A DNA stretch of 64,000 nucleotides from Scytonema sp. UIC 10036 (GCF_009725235.1 NZ_WJFC01000039.1:1-64000); one strand, 5' to 3'. Counted from the stretch's first letter, positions 6,785-15,866 are shown. Translations and numbers: made by a program. Notes: generated from the letters alone by a model not told the origin.

Positions 6785-9574
6785 ATGTTCAAACAAAGTA
6801 AGCATCAACTGTATTTGAGCTTGGTCGCAAAAGTGGGAACAATTGGCTTGTGTACGTACTTATTAGGTACAAATTGTGCTCCTGCTCAAGAACTCAAGCC
6901 TGCTCCAGATAACACGTTAGGTGCTGAAAGTTCTACAGTTAGGCAAATCGACTCTCAAACCTATAGAATTGAAGGGGGCGCAACTCGCGGAGCTAATCTA
7001 TTTCACAGCTTTTCACAATTTCATGTTGGTGAAGGACAACAAGTCTACTTTGCTAACCCATCCGGTATTGAGAACATTTTGAGTCGAGTGACGGGAATTG
7101 ACCCTTCCAAAATTTTTGGGAAGCTTGGTGTTGAGGGTAATGCTAACTTGTTTCTCATGAACCCCAACGGAATTATTTTTGGTCAAAATGCCAGTTTGGA
7201 TGTTAGAGGTTCATTTGTAGCAACCACTGCAAATGCCATTAAGTTTGGCGATCGCGGTTTTTGGAGCGCTTCAAATCCCGATACTCCCCCGTTACTCACA
7301 GTCAATCCATCAGCTTTTTTATTCAATCAAATAAATCCCGCACCAATAGTCGTCGAGCGCTCGGTCGGACCGACACCAGTCACAAACCTCACTCAACAGG
7401 CTTCTGAAGTAAGCCTACCATTTGCAATTCTACCACTATCACCAACAGATCCATTAGATTTTGCTCTAGTAACAATACCATCTGTACTGAAAGAACTCTC
7501 ACCTGATACAACACCACCCGTTATACCACCAGCTATCGCACCTCCTGTCGCACCACCACCAACCATACCTGAATCGGATTCAACTGGTTTGCGTGTTGGA
7601 GATGGTAAGAGTTTGTTATTCGTTGGTGGAAATATCATTCTAGACGGTGGCTCTCTCAGTGCTCCTGGGGGCAGAGTGGAGTTGGGAGGATTGGCAGAAG
7701 CAGGGACGGTGGGGTTAAATATGAACGGCGATCTGCTGAGCTTAAGTTTTCCAAAAGGTGTAGCACAAGCTAATGTATTCCTCAGCAATCTCTCTAGTAT
7801 AGATGTACGTGCCTCCAATGGAGGTAGTATCGCTATCAATGCTCGATCGCTGAAAATATCTGACAGCCGTCTTAATGCTGGTATTGGACAAGGATTGGGG
7901 ACAAACAACAGCCATGCAGGAGATGTTGTACTCAATGCTACAGATGATATTGAGATATCTAGAAGTTCTATCTCCAATGCGGTGGAATCTGAAGCAGTGG
8001 GCAATAGTGGTGGTATTTTTATCAAAGCGAGATCTTTAACTCTGAGCAATGGTACTGAAGTCGTTGCCAGTACATTTGGACAAGGAAATGCAGGAAATAT
8101 ATCTATTTGGGTAGATGACTTTATATCAATTGTTAATCAAACCCCAGAATGGGTCGAGATATTTTCTTCCTATCCTGAAGACGAGACTTCACCATCGACT
8201 GAAGCCGCGATCGCAAGACTTGGGGATAGTACAGGTATCTTCAGTACAGTAGAAAAGACCGGTGTTGGTCATGCAGGCGATATTGAAATTTATTCGCGCA
8301 CTCTTTCTTTGTCTGATGGAGCGGAGATTCAATCCTTAACACGTGGAAATGGGAAAGCAGGAAACATTCGCGTCAATTCTACAGAGTCTGTAAATCTTTT
8401 AGGCGTTTCTACAAAAGGGTTCTCCAGTGGGTTCATCAGTTCCACAGAACTTGGTGCAACAGGACTTGGAGGTGATATTACTGTCACGACTGGTGACTTA
8501 CGCATCTCTAATGGAGCAGTTCTCAGTGCTAGAACGAGGAGTGGCAAAAATGGCGGTAATATCACTGTTAACACCGATACCCTTAAGTTAACAGACGGCG
8601 GACAAATTTTAACCAGTAGTTTTAGTAGTGGCAGTGCAGGCAACATAACTCTTAATGCCACCGATAGCGTTTATATTTCTGGAAGCGATCGCACTTTCAA
8701 AGCGCGACGCCAAGAATTTGGTGGTGAGACAGTTGATAACGATGGTTCTAACAGTGGTTTGTTTGCCCGTGTTCGAGGTGATGCAACTGCCAATGCAGGC
8801 AAAATTGCGGTGAACGCTCGCTTTATCCATCTTGACAATCAAGGCACTATCTCGACAGAAACAACCTCAGGTGAAGGTGGAAATATCATTCTCACAGCCA
8901 GAGATATTTTATTACGCAACAGCAGCATAACTGCTACTGCAGGAACTGCTCAAGCTGATGGGAATGGGGGCAACATAGATATTGACACGGAGACATTAGT
9001 TTCTTTAGAGAACAGTTATATTACTGCTAATGCAGCTAAAGGAAGGGGAGGTAATATAACAATCGATACTCAGGGACTCTTGCTATCTCCTGGGAGTCAC
9101 ATTACTGCCAGTTCTGAATTTGGTATAGATGGTGTTGTTGAAATTAACACTCCTGAAATTGACCCCAATCGTGGGTTAACCAAATTACCACAAGCACCAC
9201 CACCGGATACTCAAGTAGCCCAAGCTTGTTTGGATGATGTCGATACGCAGCAGAGTGAATTTATTATGACCGGACGTGGAGGAATTGCACCTAGCCCTTA
9301 TCAGATGTTGGCATCTGATGATGTGCAGGTAGGGTGGGTGTCACTTTCCAACCAAGAGATAAATGTAGTTTCTAATCAAAAACCAAGAAATACTCATCAA
9401 TTTAAAATTCAAAGTTCAAAATTCAAAGGTGAAAATGTTTCCCCATCATCCAATCAGATTGTTGAAGCCCAAGGATGGGTTGTGGATAAGAATGGTGAAG
9501 TCACTCTCATTGCTCAACCACCCAAGGTAAATCCTCATAGTTCATGGCAAAACACTGCTTTTTGTCACTCTTAG
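6785..9574 (+). CDS. filamentous-haemagglutinin-type secreted protein (TpsA-like)
   Basis: About 929 aa from the ATG at 6785 (an in-frame TTG lies at 6773). A signal peptide covers roughly the first 35 residues, ending near CAPAQ. It is followed by the haemagglutination-activity/TPS secretion domain (TYRIEGGATRGANLFHSFSQ, then NPNGIIFGQNASLDVRGSF), a Pro-rich linker near residues 240-265, and a long beta-helix region with repeated GNAGNI / NGGNITVNT-like rungs. The C-terminal segment (CLDDVDTQQSEFIMTGRGGI) is typical of cyanobacterial members. Such proteins are exported by a TpsB/Omp85 porin; none is adjacent. Near 9400-9430 the coding sequence contains repeat-like DNA (KIQSSKFK). Confidence 0.9.
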   Translation: MFKQSKHQLYLSLVAKVGTIGLCTYLLGTNCAPAQELKPAPDNTLGAESSTVRQIDSQTYRIEGGATRGANLFHSFSQFHVGEGQQVYFANPSGIENILSRVTGIDPSKIFGKLGVEGNANLFLMNPNGIIFGQNASLDVRGSFVATTANAIKFGDRGFWSASNPDTPPLLTVNPSAFLFNQINPAPIVVERSVGPTPVTNLTQQASEVSLPFAILPLSPTDPLDFALVTIPSVLKELSPDTTPPVIPPAIAPPVAPPPTIPESDSTGLRVGDGKSLLFVGGNIILDGGSLSAPGGRVELGGLAEAGTVGLNMNGDLLSLSFPKGVAQANVFLSNLSSIDVRASNGGSIAINARSLKISDSRLNAGIGQGLGTNNSHAGDVVLNATDDIEISRSSISNAVESEAVGNSGGIFIKARSLTLSNGTEVVASTFGQGNAGNISIWVDDFISIVNQTPEWVEIFSSYPEDETSPSTEAAIARLGDSTGIFSTVEKTGVGHAGDIEIYSRTLSLSDGAEIQSLTRGNGKAGNIRVNSTESVNLLGVSTKGFSSGFISSTELGATGLGGDITVTTGDLRISNGAVLSARTRSGKNGGNITVNTDTLKLTDGGQILTSSFSSGSAGNITLNATDSVYISGSDRTFKARRQEFGGETVDNDGSNSGLFARVRGDATANAGKIAVNARFIHLDNQGTISTETTSGEGGNIILTARDILLRNSSITATAGTAQADGNGGNIDIDTETLVSLENSYITANAAKGRGGNITIDTQGLLLSPGSHITASSEFGIDGVVEINTPEIDPNRGLTKLPQAPPPDTQVAQACLDDVDTQQSEFIMTGRGGIAPSPYQMLASDDVQVGWVSLSNQEINVVSNQKPRNTHQFKIQSSKFKGENVSPSSNQIVEAQGWVVDKNGEVTLIAQPPKVNPHSSWQNTAFCHS

Positions 9575-9629
9575 GAGCAGTTTCTTTGCTTCTGTCTTCA
9601 GCCCCCACCTTTTTCCGGCGAGGTGGGAA

Positions 9630-10352
9630 TTACCATCTTAAATAGTGTGGGTGTAACAACTCATCTAACCAATTTTCAACTTGTAAGCGCAAGCGGAAGC
9701 TTGGTTCTCCCTTATTGGAACCATAAGAAGGTAAGTAAGTTAAAGCACGACGGTAATCAGCGATCGCGCAATTCCAGTCGCCCCAGAGATGATACGTTCT
9801 GCCTCTCTCTGCTATGATGTGTCCCTCTAATTCACCAAAAAGTAGAGCCGCCTCAAAATCTTCTACTGCTTCTTCATATTGCCCCAAGTCACGGAAAGTA
9901 ATACCTCGATTAATCCATGCTCTCACATGACCCGGATTTAAATCCAAAGCGCGATCGTAGTCTTCCAGAGCTTCTTCTAATTTACCACAAGCCGCATAAT
10001 AATTGGCTCGGTTATTGTAAGCACTTGCCAATTTAGGATTGAGTTCTAGGGCTGTATTGTAATCACAAAGAGCTTTTTCTGTTTCACCACTTTGAAAATA
10101 AATTAGTCCTCGGTTGTTGTAATCAACAGCATTGAGGGGATGGCGAGCAATCAATTGATTCAACAACTCAATTGCTGCAATATACTGTCCTTGTTGAGCC
10201 ATTGTTAGAGCACGAGAGCGCAAATAACCATCTCCTACAGAGGATTCGTCTCTACCGTTAGCCTCTTGCTCTCGTGATGCATTTATATTCAGCGCAAATG
10301 GGTGGAGGTGATTTTGCTGGTCACCAGAAGCTAAAAATGAGTGACTGTTCAT
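9630..10352 (-). CDS. tetratricopeptide repeat (TPR) protein
   Basis: 240 aa. An N-terminal ~45-residue polar tail is followed by about four to five TPR units (AVDYNNRGLIYFQSGETEKA, then ASAYNNRANYYAACGKLEEA, then VRAWINRGITFRDLGQYEEA and a more divergent unit), ending in a Trp-rich tail. No signal peptide. TPRs mediate protein-protein contacts; the partner is unknown. It is convergent with the haemagglutinin-like gene and is preceded by an unusual structured leader region (10380-10680). Confidence 0.85.
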   Translation of the reverse strand: MNSHSFLASGDQQNHLHPFALNINASREQEANGRDESSVGDGYLRSRALTMAQQGQYIAAIELLNQLIARHPLNAVDYNNRGLIYFQSGETEKALCDYNTALELNPKLASAYNNRANYYAACGKLEEALEDYDRALDLNPGHVRAWINRGITFRDLGQYEEAVEDFEAALLFGELEGHIIAERGRTYHLWGDWNCAIADYRRALTYLPSYGSNKGEPSFRLRLQVENWLDELLHPHYLRW

Positions 10353-10379
10353 AGTTTCCTGCCTGAGCCGCTTGCTCTT

Positions 10380-10680
10380 GTGAGATCAACTTATAGGTTT
10401 CATCGTGCTTGTGGTTTTACCCCTGTGTCACTTGTTAAGGTGTCTGTGAGTACTTGGGCGCAAGCACCCAAGCTGGACTTGAGCTGTCCTAACAAGTAAG
10501 AATTTATGCTTAGAGGAGCCATATGGCTCTTGGGGTTCTGCACCAAATTGAGGCACCTTACATAATTGATGCTTCAATCTAATAATGGATACTTCATCCC
10601 CAAGTTCAATTCCAGATACAGCAGTTATCAATCCCTCAGATTATTCAAGTAGAGGTAGCTGCAACTTGATAAAATGACCA
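10380..10680. other. structured intergenic region, possible leader or ncRNA
   Basis: Several nested complementarities lie here: CTTGGG-CGCAAGCA-CCCAAG (about 10453-10475), flanked by ACTTGTTAAGG and CCTAACAAGT (10431-10500), and GAGCC-ATAT-GGCTC (about 10516-10530). A 67-codon frame on the minus strand (10428-10631) covers it but shows no protein-like features. No Rfam family was recognised by eye. Confidence 0.35.
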
Positions 10681-10765
10681 ATGGAGTTAGGGGTTAGGGA
10701 TTAGGGGTTAGTGGTTAGTGGTTAGAAATTATCTACTCCCTACTCCCCACTCCCTACTCCCTAGT
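10681..10765. repeat. short tandem repeats, opposed orientation
   Basis: GGGGTTAGGGATTAGGGGTT and GTGGTTAGTGGTTAG units are followed by TACTCCCTACTCCCCACTCC units. The two halves are roughly complementary and could fold into a long imperfect hairpin. Confidence 0.7.
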
Positions 10766-10939
10766 TCAGTGCTTTGATAGTACAGAGGTCTGACTTATAA
10801 AGAATGAGTAGGATTGCGGAAATTACTAAGACTCATTACTCAGAACTCCGGACTTTCACAGAAATTTGGGTAGTTCCGCACCTAAAAAGCTTGAATTAAA
10901 CCCTCTTGTAGACTTTGTAAAGTTTTGACAAAATTTGTT

Positions 10940-11404
10940 ATGACAACAGTAATTTCTTATTCCAACGCACCCGACTTAACAGCAGATGACTACATCGTTA
11001 TCGGTTTAGCAACCTGTTTTGTAAAAGAAGACGGAGAAGTTCATCAAGTCGATATTGTAGAACCAATTCCCTCGGCTTCTCTAGAAACGCTCTTTAAAGG
11101 TACTAATACCTCATATAAGCTTGCTTATGCTACCACTTTAGGCAGCTTGGTGGACAGGGACAAGCTCAAAATTCCTTCTGAATTTCCTGAATCTGCCCAA
11201 CTTGGTCATGATTTTATGGAACGGGCGATCGCAGCTGCTCGTACCTATAAGCGTCGCGAAGTAGCAAAATCTCTGATTCCTCTAGGTACAACCTATACCG
11301 ATTTCAAATATTCTACTGAACGAAAGAGAGTATTAAATGTGACAAGAAATGTAACTAAAGAAGACAACATCAAACAGCATCCCAACACCCACAAAGTTCT
11401 CTAA
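10940..11404 (+). CDS. conserved hypothetical protein (154 aa)
   Basis: The start is taken at the ATG at 10940 (MTTVISYSNAPDLTADDYIV); an in-frame TTG at 10925 is less likely. It is a soluble alpha/beta-looking protein with a basic C-terminal third (TYKRREVAKSLIPLG, then ERKRVLNVTRNVTK). I recognise it only as a cyanobacterial conserved hypothetical type. No catalytic motif, signal peptide or membrane segment is visible. It is monocistronic, with a T-rich leader. Confidence 0.7.
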   Translation: MTTVISYSNAPDLTADDYIVIGLATCFVKEDGEVHQVDIVEPIPSASLETLFKGTNTSYKLAYATTLGSLVDRDKLKIPSEFPESAQLGHDFMERAIAAARTYKRREVAKSLIPLGTTYTDFKYSTERKRVLNVTRNVTKEDNIKQHPNTHKVL

Positions 11405-11499
11405 CAGAAGATAGAAATAAGAGGGCAGATGGGACTTATGCACTGTAAAAATTGACCATTATATGGTTTAAAGGATAATGGTCGCCCTAGATTGGTAGT

Positions 11500-11545
11500 T
11501 ATCAGTTATCATTATTCACTGTCAACTGATAACTGGTAACTGATA
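11500..11545. repeat. CAGTTATCA / TGATAACTG repeats
   Basis: TAGTTATCAGTTATCA and ACTGATAACTGGTAACTGAT form an inverted pair immediately upstream of the GST gene ATG. Confidence 0.6.
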
Positions 11546-11546
11546 A

Positions 11547-12104
11547 ATGTTAAAACTATATGGTGGCGCAATGAGCCGTGCATCCATTGTTCAGTGGTAT
11601 CTAGAGGAACTTGAAATCCCCTACGAGTTTGTTAAGCTCGATTTGCAAGCAGGGGAACAACGCAAACCGGAATACTTAACAATTAACCCAGTAGGAAAAG
11701 TCCCTGCCATAGTAGATGGTGACTTCACACTATGGGAATCGGGAGCCATTTTGCTTTACCTGCAAGAGAAGTATGGAAAAGTTACACTTTCACTAGAAGA
11801 AAACGCCAAAATAGCACAATGGGTATTATTTTCCAATGCCACTTTAGCAACAGGCATTTTTACAGAAGCCAGTCGGGAAAAAGAAACGCCCCGCCTATTA
11901 ACTCCTCTCAATGAAGTATTTGAACGGCAGCCCTATTTGCTTGGTGATGAATTTACAGTTGCTGATGTTGCCGTAGGCTCGATTCTAGCCTACATTTCCG
12001 TTATGTTGAAGCTAGATTTCAGTCCATATCCAGCAGTATTAAATTACATCAAAAAAATCTCTGAGCGTCCAGCATTTCAAAAGAGTATTGGAGCGAGAGG
12101 TTAG
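11547..12104 (+). CDS. glutathione S-transferase family protein
   Basis: 185 aa. The N-terminal thioredoxin-like GST domain (LYGGAMSRASIVQWYLEELE) carries the conserved cis-proline context NPVGKVPAIVDG and the glutathione-contact ES motif (LWESGAILLYL). The C-terminal helical domain contains VADVAVGSILAYI with the N-capping-type Asp. It is slightly shorter than typical 200-220-residue GSTs, with a compact C-terminal domain. Expected cytosolic, in thiol conjugation or detoxification; substrate unknown. It is convergent with the YajQ gene across a repeat tract. Confidence 0.88.
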   Translation: MLKLYGGAMSRASIVQWYLEELEIPYEFVKLDLQAGEQRKPEYLTINPVGKVPAIVDGDFTLWESGAILLYLQEKYGKVTLSLEENAKIAQWVLFSNATLATGIFTEASREKETPRLLTPLNEVFERQPYLLGDEFTVADVAVGSILAYISVMLKLDFSPYPAVLNYIKKISERPAFQKSIGARG

Positions 12105-12235
12105 TTGTTGGTGGTTAGTGGTTAGTTGTTAGTTGTTAGTTGTTGGTTGTTGGTTGTTGGTGTTAGTGCTAATGACTAATGACTAATGACCAATGACCAA
12201 TGACCAATGACAACTAACAACCAACAACCAACCTA
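12105..12235. repeat. head-to-head short tandem repeat array
   Basis: Units of TTAGTTGTTAGTTGTTGG are followed by TAATGACTAATGACCAATGA and finally CAACTAACAACCAACAACCA. The first and last thirds are complementary, so transcripts from either convergent gene (GST, YajQ) could fold into a long hairpin here. It may serve as a shared transcription end (inference). Confidence 0.75.
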
Positions 12236-12724
12236 CCGATAATTTGTAAATTGCAAAGCAACAGGGAAATCTTCTTGCCGCAACCTTTGGATTACGGCTT
12301 GCAAATCATCTTTACTTTTAGCGGTAACACGTACAGCATCTCCTTGAATTGATGCTTGTATTTTTTTGAATTCATCGCGAATAAGCTTGGAAATTTGCTT
12401 GGCATTTTCCTGACTGATACCCTTTTTTAGGGTAATTTCTTGACGCACGCGATTACCACTAGCAGAGTCAACTTTGCCAAAATCAAATATTTTTTGCGAG
12501 AGATTGCGTTTAGCAACTTTATCCCTCAGTATTCCCTGTACTGCTTCCAATGTAAACTCGCTATCAGTATTAACGGTAATCCTGTCTTCTCCTAATTCAA
12601 CAGTTGTTTGAGTATCTTTAAGGTCGTAACGACCTTTAATCTCGCGCACAGTTTGATCGACTGCATTGACCAACTCTTGTCGGTCAAAGTCGCTAACAAT
12701 ATCAAAGGAAAAGGTAGAAGCCAT
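12233..12724 (-). CDS. YajQ family nucleotide-binding protein (DUF520)
   Basis: 163 aa, the normal length. It begins [20 protein letters not shown] and contains [17 protein letters not shown], both hallmarks of the YajQ family. Members bind nucleotides, and some bind cyclic di-GMP and act as transcriptional co-regulators. Given the diguanylate cyclases at 33-36 kb, c-di-GMP sensing is possible but not shown by sequence. Repeat tracts flank the gene on both sides. Confidence 0.95.
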   Translation of the reverse strand: MASTFSFDIVSDFDRQELVNAVDQTVREIKGRYDLKDTQTTVELGEDRITVNTDSEFTLEAVQGILRDKVAKRNLSQKIFDFGKVDSASGNRVRQEITLKKGISQENAKQISKLIRDEFKKIQASIQGDAVRVTAKSKDDLQAVIQRLRQEDFPVALQFTNYR

Positions 12725-12747
12725 AGAAAATTCTTAAATTGCTACTA

Positions 12748-12830
12748 GTTAATGGTTAGTGTTTAGTCGTTAGTGGTTGGTCGTTAGTTACTCTAATAAC
12801 AACTAACCACTAACCTACTGACCACTAACC
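12748..12830. repeat. GTTAGTGG / CCACTAAC opposed repeats
   Basis: TTAATGGTTAGTGTTTAGTC and later AACAACTAACCACTAACC form an imperfect inverted pair between the YajQ and MAPEG genes. Confidence 0.65.
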
Positions 12831-12831
12831 A

Positions 12832-13230
12832 TTATTTGTTAGTTACTTCAATTATACTGAGGGCAATGAGAGTGGCAGAACCAAGAAAGCCAACAGCAAA
12901 CATCAGGGATCTCAAAATCGGAACATTAAAAATATAAAAAGCTGAGTATAGCAATCTAGCTACAACAAAGGTGACTGCAGCACCTGTAGCTGCGGGAGAA
13001 TTCACACCTGTTACGTATGCCATTAATGCTGCTGCCGTAAAAATCATAAACGCTTCAAACGAGTTTTGGTGCGCCCAAGTTGCTCGTTGAGCGTAGGGTG
13101 GTAGTTTATCAAACATGGCGCGAGGAGCGGATATATCATATCCAACTTGCACGCGACCATAACTTACCACTAAAAATGGCACGTAAATCAGAACGGCAGC
13201 AGCCGCAATAGAGTACAAAAAAATAGTCAT
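12832..13230 (-). CDS. MAPEG family membrane protein
   Basis: 132 aa with four hydrophobic helices (residues ~1-24, 54-72, 78-98, 105-128), the organisation of MAPEG (membrane-associated proteins in eicosanoid and glutathione metabolism). The segment RATWAHQNSFEAFMIFTAAA holds the conserved Asn-x-x-Glu-type motif at the start of helix 2, and FVVARLLYSAFYI is the usual Arg-containing helix. It is likely a glutathione-dependent or related integral membrane enzyme; the substrate is unknown. Confidence 0.88.
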   Translation of the reverse strand: MTIFLYSIAAAAVLIYVPFLVVSYGRVQVGYDISAPRAMFDKLPPYAQRATWAHQNSFEAFMIFTAAALMAYVTGVNSPAATGAAVTFVVARLLYSAFYIFNVPILRSLMFAVGFLGSATLIALSIIEVTNK

Positions 13231-13318
13231 TTAGTTATCGGTCATGAGTCATTGGTCATTAGCTATGAGTCATGAGTCATTAGTCCAACATAAAGGACAA
13301 AAGACAAATGACTCATAA
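13231..13318. repeat. ATGAGTCATTGG-type repeats
   Basis: GGTCATGAGTCATTGGTCAT and GAGTCATGAGTCATTAG units are followed by complementary ATGACTCATAACT, again in opposed orientation, between two co-directional genes. Confidence 0.65.
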
Positions 13319-13822
13319 CTAATCAAAGTAGAATAGCGTCACCAGTTTTCTTTGCTCTTCTGCTTCCTTACAAGTTTGCAGCAGAGTTCTACTGTCGTGA
13401 AATGCAAAGCAGATAAGTTGCTGACAACGGGAGACAATCTCCTTGTTACACAAGTAACTCGCTTCTGCAAGAGACAGATGATTGTTGGTAGGATTTTCAA
13501 CCAGATGCATCACCTGTTCTAGCTGCTGACGCGATTCTAAGGGTTGGCGTTCTAAGCTTTGAGGTAGAATCACCGTTAGCAAATTGGGGTCAGCCCGCAT
13601 TGCTCCCTTAATAGCAGCTGAATTAGTACCAGTAGCGCCGGAAGTTATGATCCGATTCCCCGTTAAAACTAAGGCATAGCTCATCATCTCAATAAGATTC
13701 TGATGGGTAATCGGGACATGACGAGACCCCAGCAACGCGATTCTTTTGGAACCTGTTTGCTGGATTGTCGCCAGTTCTAGCGCTAATGTATCGACGTTAA
13801 TAAGGTCTATTGACTGGCTCAA
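13319..13822 (-). CDS. SLOG-fold DNA recombination-mediator A-like protein
   Basis: 167 aa. Contains a Rossmann-like nucleotide-binding core of the SLOG/DprA type: RIALLGSRHVPITHQNLIEM, then the glycine-rich loop ITSGATGTNSAAIKGAM and a later VILPQSLERQP. It is far shorter than full DprA (no HTH or SAM domain), as in the standalone cyanobacterial proteins named DNA recombination-mediator protein A. DNA binding in transformation or nucleotide sensing are both possible (inference). Confidence 0.75.
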   Translation of the reverse strand: MSQSIDLINVDTLALELATIQQTGSKRIALLGSRHVPITHQNLIEMMSYALVLTGNRIITSGATGTNSAAIKGAMRADPNLLTVILPQSLERQPLESRQQLEQVMHLVENPTNNHLSLAEASYLCNKEIVSRCQQLICFAFHDSRTLLQTCKEAEEQRKLVTLFYFD

Positions 13823-13879
13823 AGATGAACAAATAGTAGATTAAACGACCAAGAATTTTAGCAGACAAGGGATGTTTTC

Positions 13880-13998
13880 GGATGAATTTCTGGGATAGGG
13901 ATAGGGTAGGGGTAGGGTTAGGGTTAGGGATTGGGCATAAGTGTGGTACTTCTTGTCTCCCTTGTCCCCCTTGTCTCCAATCCCTACTCCCTACCCCC
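13880..13998. repeat. GGGATAGGGTAGGGG and CCCTTGTCTCC repeats
   Basis: A purine tract (GGGATAGGGATAGGGTAGGG) is followed by pyrimidine repeats (TTGTCTCCCTTGTCCCCCTT, then TCCCTACTCCCTACCCCC). Simple intergenic repeat; no gene is seen. Confidence 0.6.
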
Positions 13999-15093
13999 CT
14001 ACTGTAGTGCTGCTGCTGGATTGAAATCTAGTAGAGAAAGCAAACGGTCAATGTCAAAATGCTCTGCCATAAAATGGCGAATACACTGAACTTTAATTGG
14101 TTCGTGAAGGCGCACATTTCCAAAGGCGCGATTAATAATTTCCACGGTGGTGAGGGTATCCAAGTCAACGGATAAAATTGGGATTTCTAATTCTTCAGCG
14201 CGGCTGAGAATGAAGGAGGGAGGTGGTAGCTGCCCGGTGAGAATAAGACAATGGGTGGAAGTTTCTAAAGCAGCTTGTTGAATTTCCACTCGATCGCCTC
14301 CTGTAACGACTGCCATATTCCGGCGCATATTAAAATACTTTACGGCGGCATTGACATTCATCGCGCCGATAGCAAGGCTTTCTACCATTAAATCAAGGCG
14401 ATCGCTACGACACAAAACTTCTGCGTTTAACTGGTTTGCCAGTTCGCCTACACTCACACTGCGTAACAAATCGCTTTTCGGCAACAAACCCAGTACGGGA
14501 ATCGCTTGTTGTTCTAGAAAAGAGCGCATAGTCGTGTTAGCGGCTGGCAGTTGTTCTGTGGGAATATCGTTAATGACAACACCAATCAAGCGATCGCCCA
14601 TAAGCTGCTTGGCAGCGATTAATGGCTCAACGGAAAGTAGCGACTTATAACGAGCTACTAACAGGACAGATGCATTTACAACTTCTGCTACTTGTAGCAA
14701 GGACAAATTAAACAGAGTCCCTTCTTCCAAATTTCCCGGTCCTTCGAGTAACACCAAGTCGCCGAGTTGCATTTGCGAATATTGCTGTGCCAAAGTTTTT
14801 TGATAATCATTTTTATCTAACCCTTGCAGGTACTTTTGCACGGTAATTTCATCTAAGCTCAGCATGGTTGGTGCAATCCGGTTTTCCGGTAAATTAAGGC
14901 TAGTTGTAATGAATTGAACATCTTCCTCAACCAAACTGTCCGGGGATTTGTTCCAACAAGTCCCTAATGGTTTACCGTAAGCAATATCAAGCCCTTTTTG
15001 CTGAAGTTGATAAGATAAACCGAGAATTGTTGCAGATTTACCGCAGTAAGGCTCTGTAGATCCAATCAACAAATATTTAGTGGACTTTGGCAC
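13999..15093 (-). CDS. phosphotransacetylase-family protein (BioD-like + DRTGG)
   Basis: 364 aa. The N-terminal P-loop domain is related to dethiobiotin synthetase (YLLIGSTEPYCGKSATILGL), with a family-typical LVLLEGPGNLEEGTLF segment. The C-terminal half resembles the DRTGG domain seen in bacterial Pta (NMRRNMAVVTGGDRVEIQQA). The phosphate acetyltransferase catalytic domain itself is absent. Cyanobacteria carry this shortened form, and a regulatory rather than catalytic role in acetyl-phosphate metabolism is plausible (inference). Confidence 0.8.
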   Translation of the reverse strand: MPKSTKYLLIGSTEPYCGKSATILGLSYQLQQKGLDIAYGKPLGTCWNKSPDSLVEEDVQFITTSLNLPENRIAPTMLSLDEITVQKYLQGLDKNDYQKTLAQQYSQMQLGDLVLLEGPGNLEEGTLFNLSLLQVAEVVNASVLLVARYKSLLSVEPLIAAKQLMGDRLIGVVINDIPTEQLPAANTTMRSFLEQQAIPVLGLLPKSDLLRSVSVGELANQLNAEVLCRSDRLDLMVESLAIGAMNVNAAVKYFNMRRNMAVVTGGDRVEIQQAALETSTHCLILTGQLPPPSFILSRAEELEIPILSVDLDTLTTVEIINRAFGNVRLHEPIKVQCIRHFMAEHFDIDRLLSLLDFNPAAALQ

Positions 15094-15391
15094 GTATGCA
15101 CTCCTAGTTTCAAACGTTAATTAGCTTTCAGCACTCTTGCATATGCGAGTAGCGGGAACTCTACGCAAACAGCAGTCAGCTTAATTTTTGCTAAAAGCAG
15201 ATGGCTAATTGCTGATGGCTTTTCACAACTTAGCTAGGTCTTTCTAATTTTAGGTCTAAGTTTGCTATCTTTGATAAGTGACACTTTGCTAAAAACCTCG
15301 AAAAAAGAAGTGACGGGCTAAAAGTACTTTTTTATATTCTGGCACATTCCCGGAGGAACTGCTTTGAATATAGGGAGCGCAGGTAAGGCTT

Positions 15392-15769
15392 TCAATCTTC
15401 TATACGCAGCAACTTCCGGTAGAAGGTTTGGGAAAAATCTGTCGTGCGGTGGCGTTTATAGTTTTCTAAAAGCTCGATTAAAAAAACAATAAACTCGAAG
15501 CTTGCCATCATCACTTCGTAGCTAAGTTCAGCATTACCGTCAAACTGGACTCGACAGCGAGTTAAGTCTGAAGGCAAGGTAGCAACATTCCAAGTTGCAA
15601 CAAAGGGAATATTGTCACTGCCTTCTATCTTGCGGTAACCTTCCAAAACTCCCTTTTGGTAGAGACCAATCGCAAAAGGCAAGAAATTACGCTTGTTATT
15701 ACCTTGAATGTAAGGCAGGTACACACTTGCTTGTTGCTGAGCGGCGGGCTGGAGTTGATCGATAGACAT
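15392..15769 (-). CDS. ebsA: EbsA family protein (type IV pilus/biofilm-related)
   Basis: 125 aa. SVYLPYIQGNNKRNFLPFAI, then PFVATWNVATLPSDLTRCRV and ELSYEVMMASFEF match what I remember of the EbsA family. In Synechococcus, EbsA is needed for biofilm self-suppression and acts with Hfq and PilB in type IV pilus assembly and secretion. Soluble, no membrane segment. It lies alone between repeat-containing gaps. Identification is from memory of the family, not a search. Confidence 0.75.
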   Translation of the reverse strand: MSIDQLQPAAQQQASVYLPYIQGNNKRNFLPFAIGLYQKGVLEGYRKIEGSDNIPFVATWNVATLPSDLTRCRVQFDGNAELSYEVMMASFEFIVFLIELLENYKRHRTTDFSQTFYRKLLRIED

Positions 15770-15866
15770 ACTCTAAATATTCCTAATGTTAAATTGACAA
15801 TTGGATACATTAACTGCTCTCAATAGTATTCCCAAAAATTAGTGACCAGTCATCACCTAACCAGTG

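Noticed and set aside
10428..10631. 67-codon minus-strand ORF
   Set aside because: It covers the structured region with hairpins; composition is not protein-like. Treated as possible RNA instead.
12105..12235. CRISPR-like array
   Set aside because: Units are 7-8 bp with no unique spacers; these are short tandem repeats. No cas gene is present in the window.
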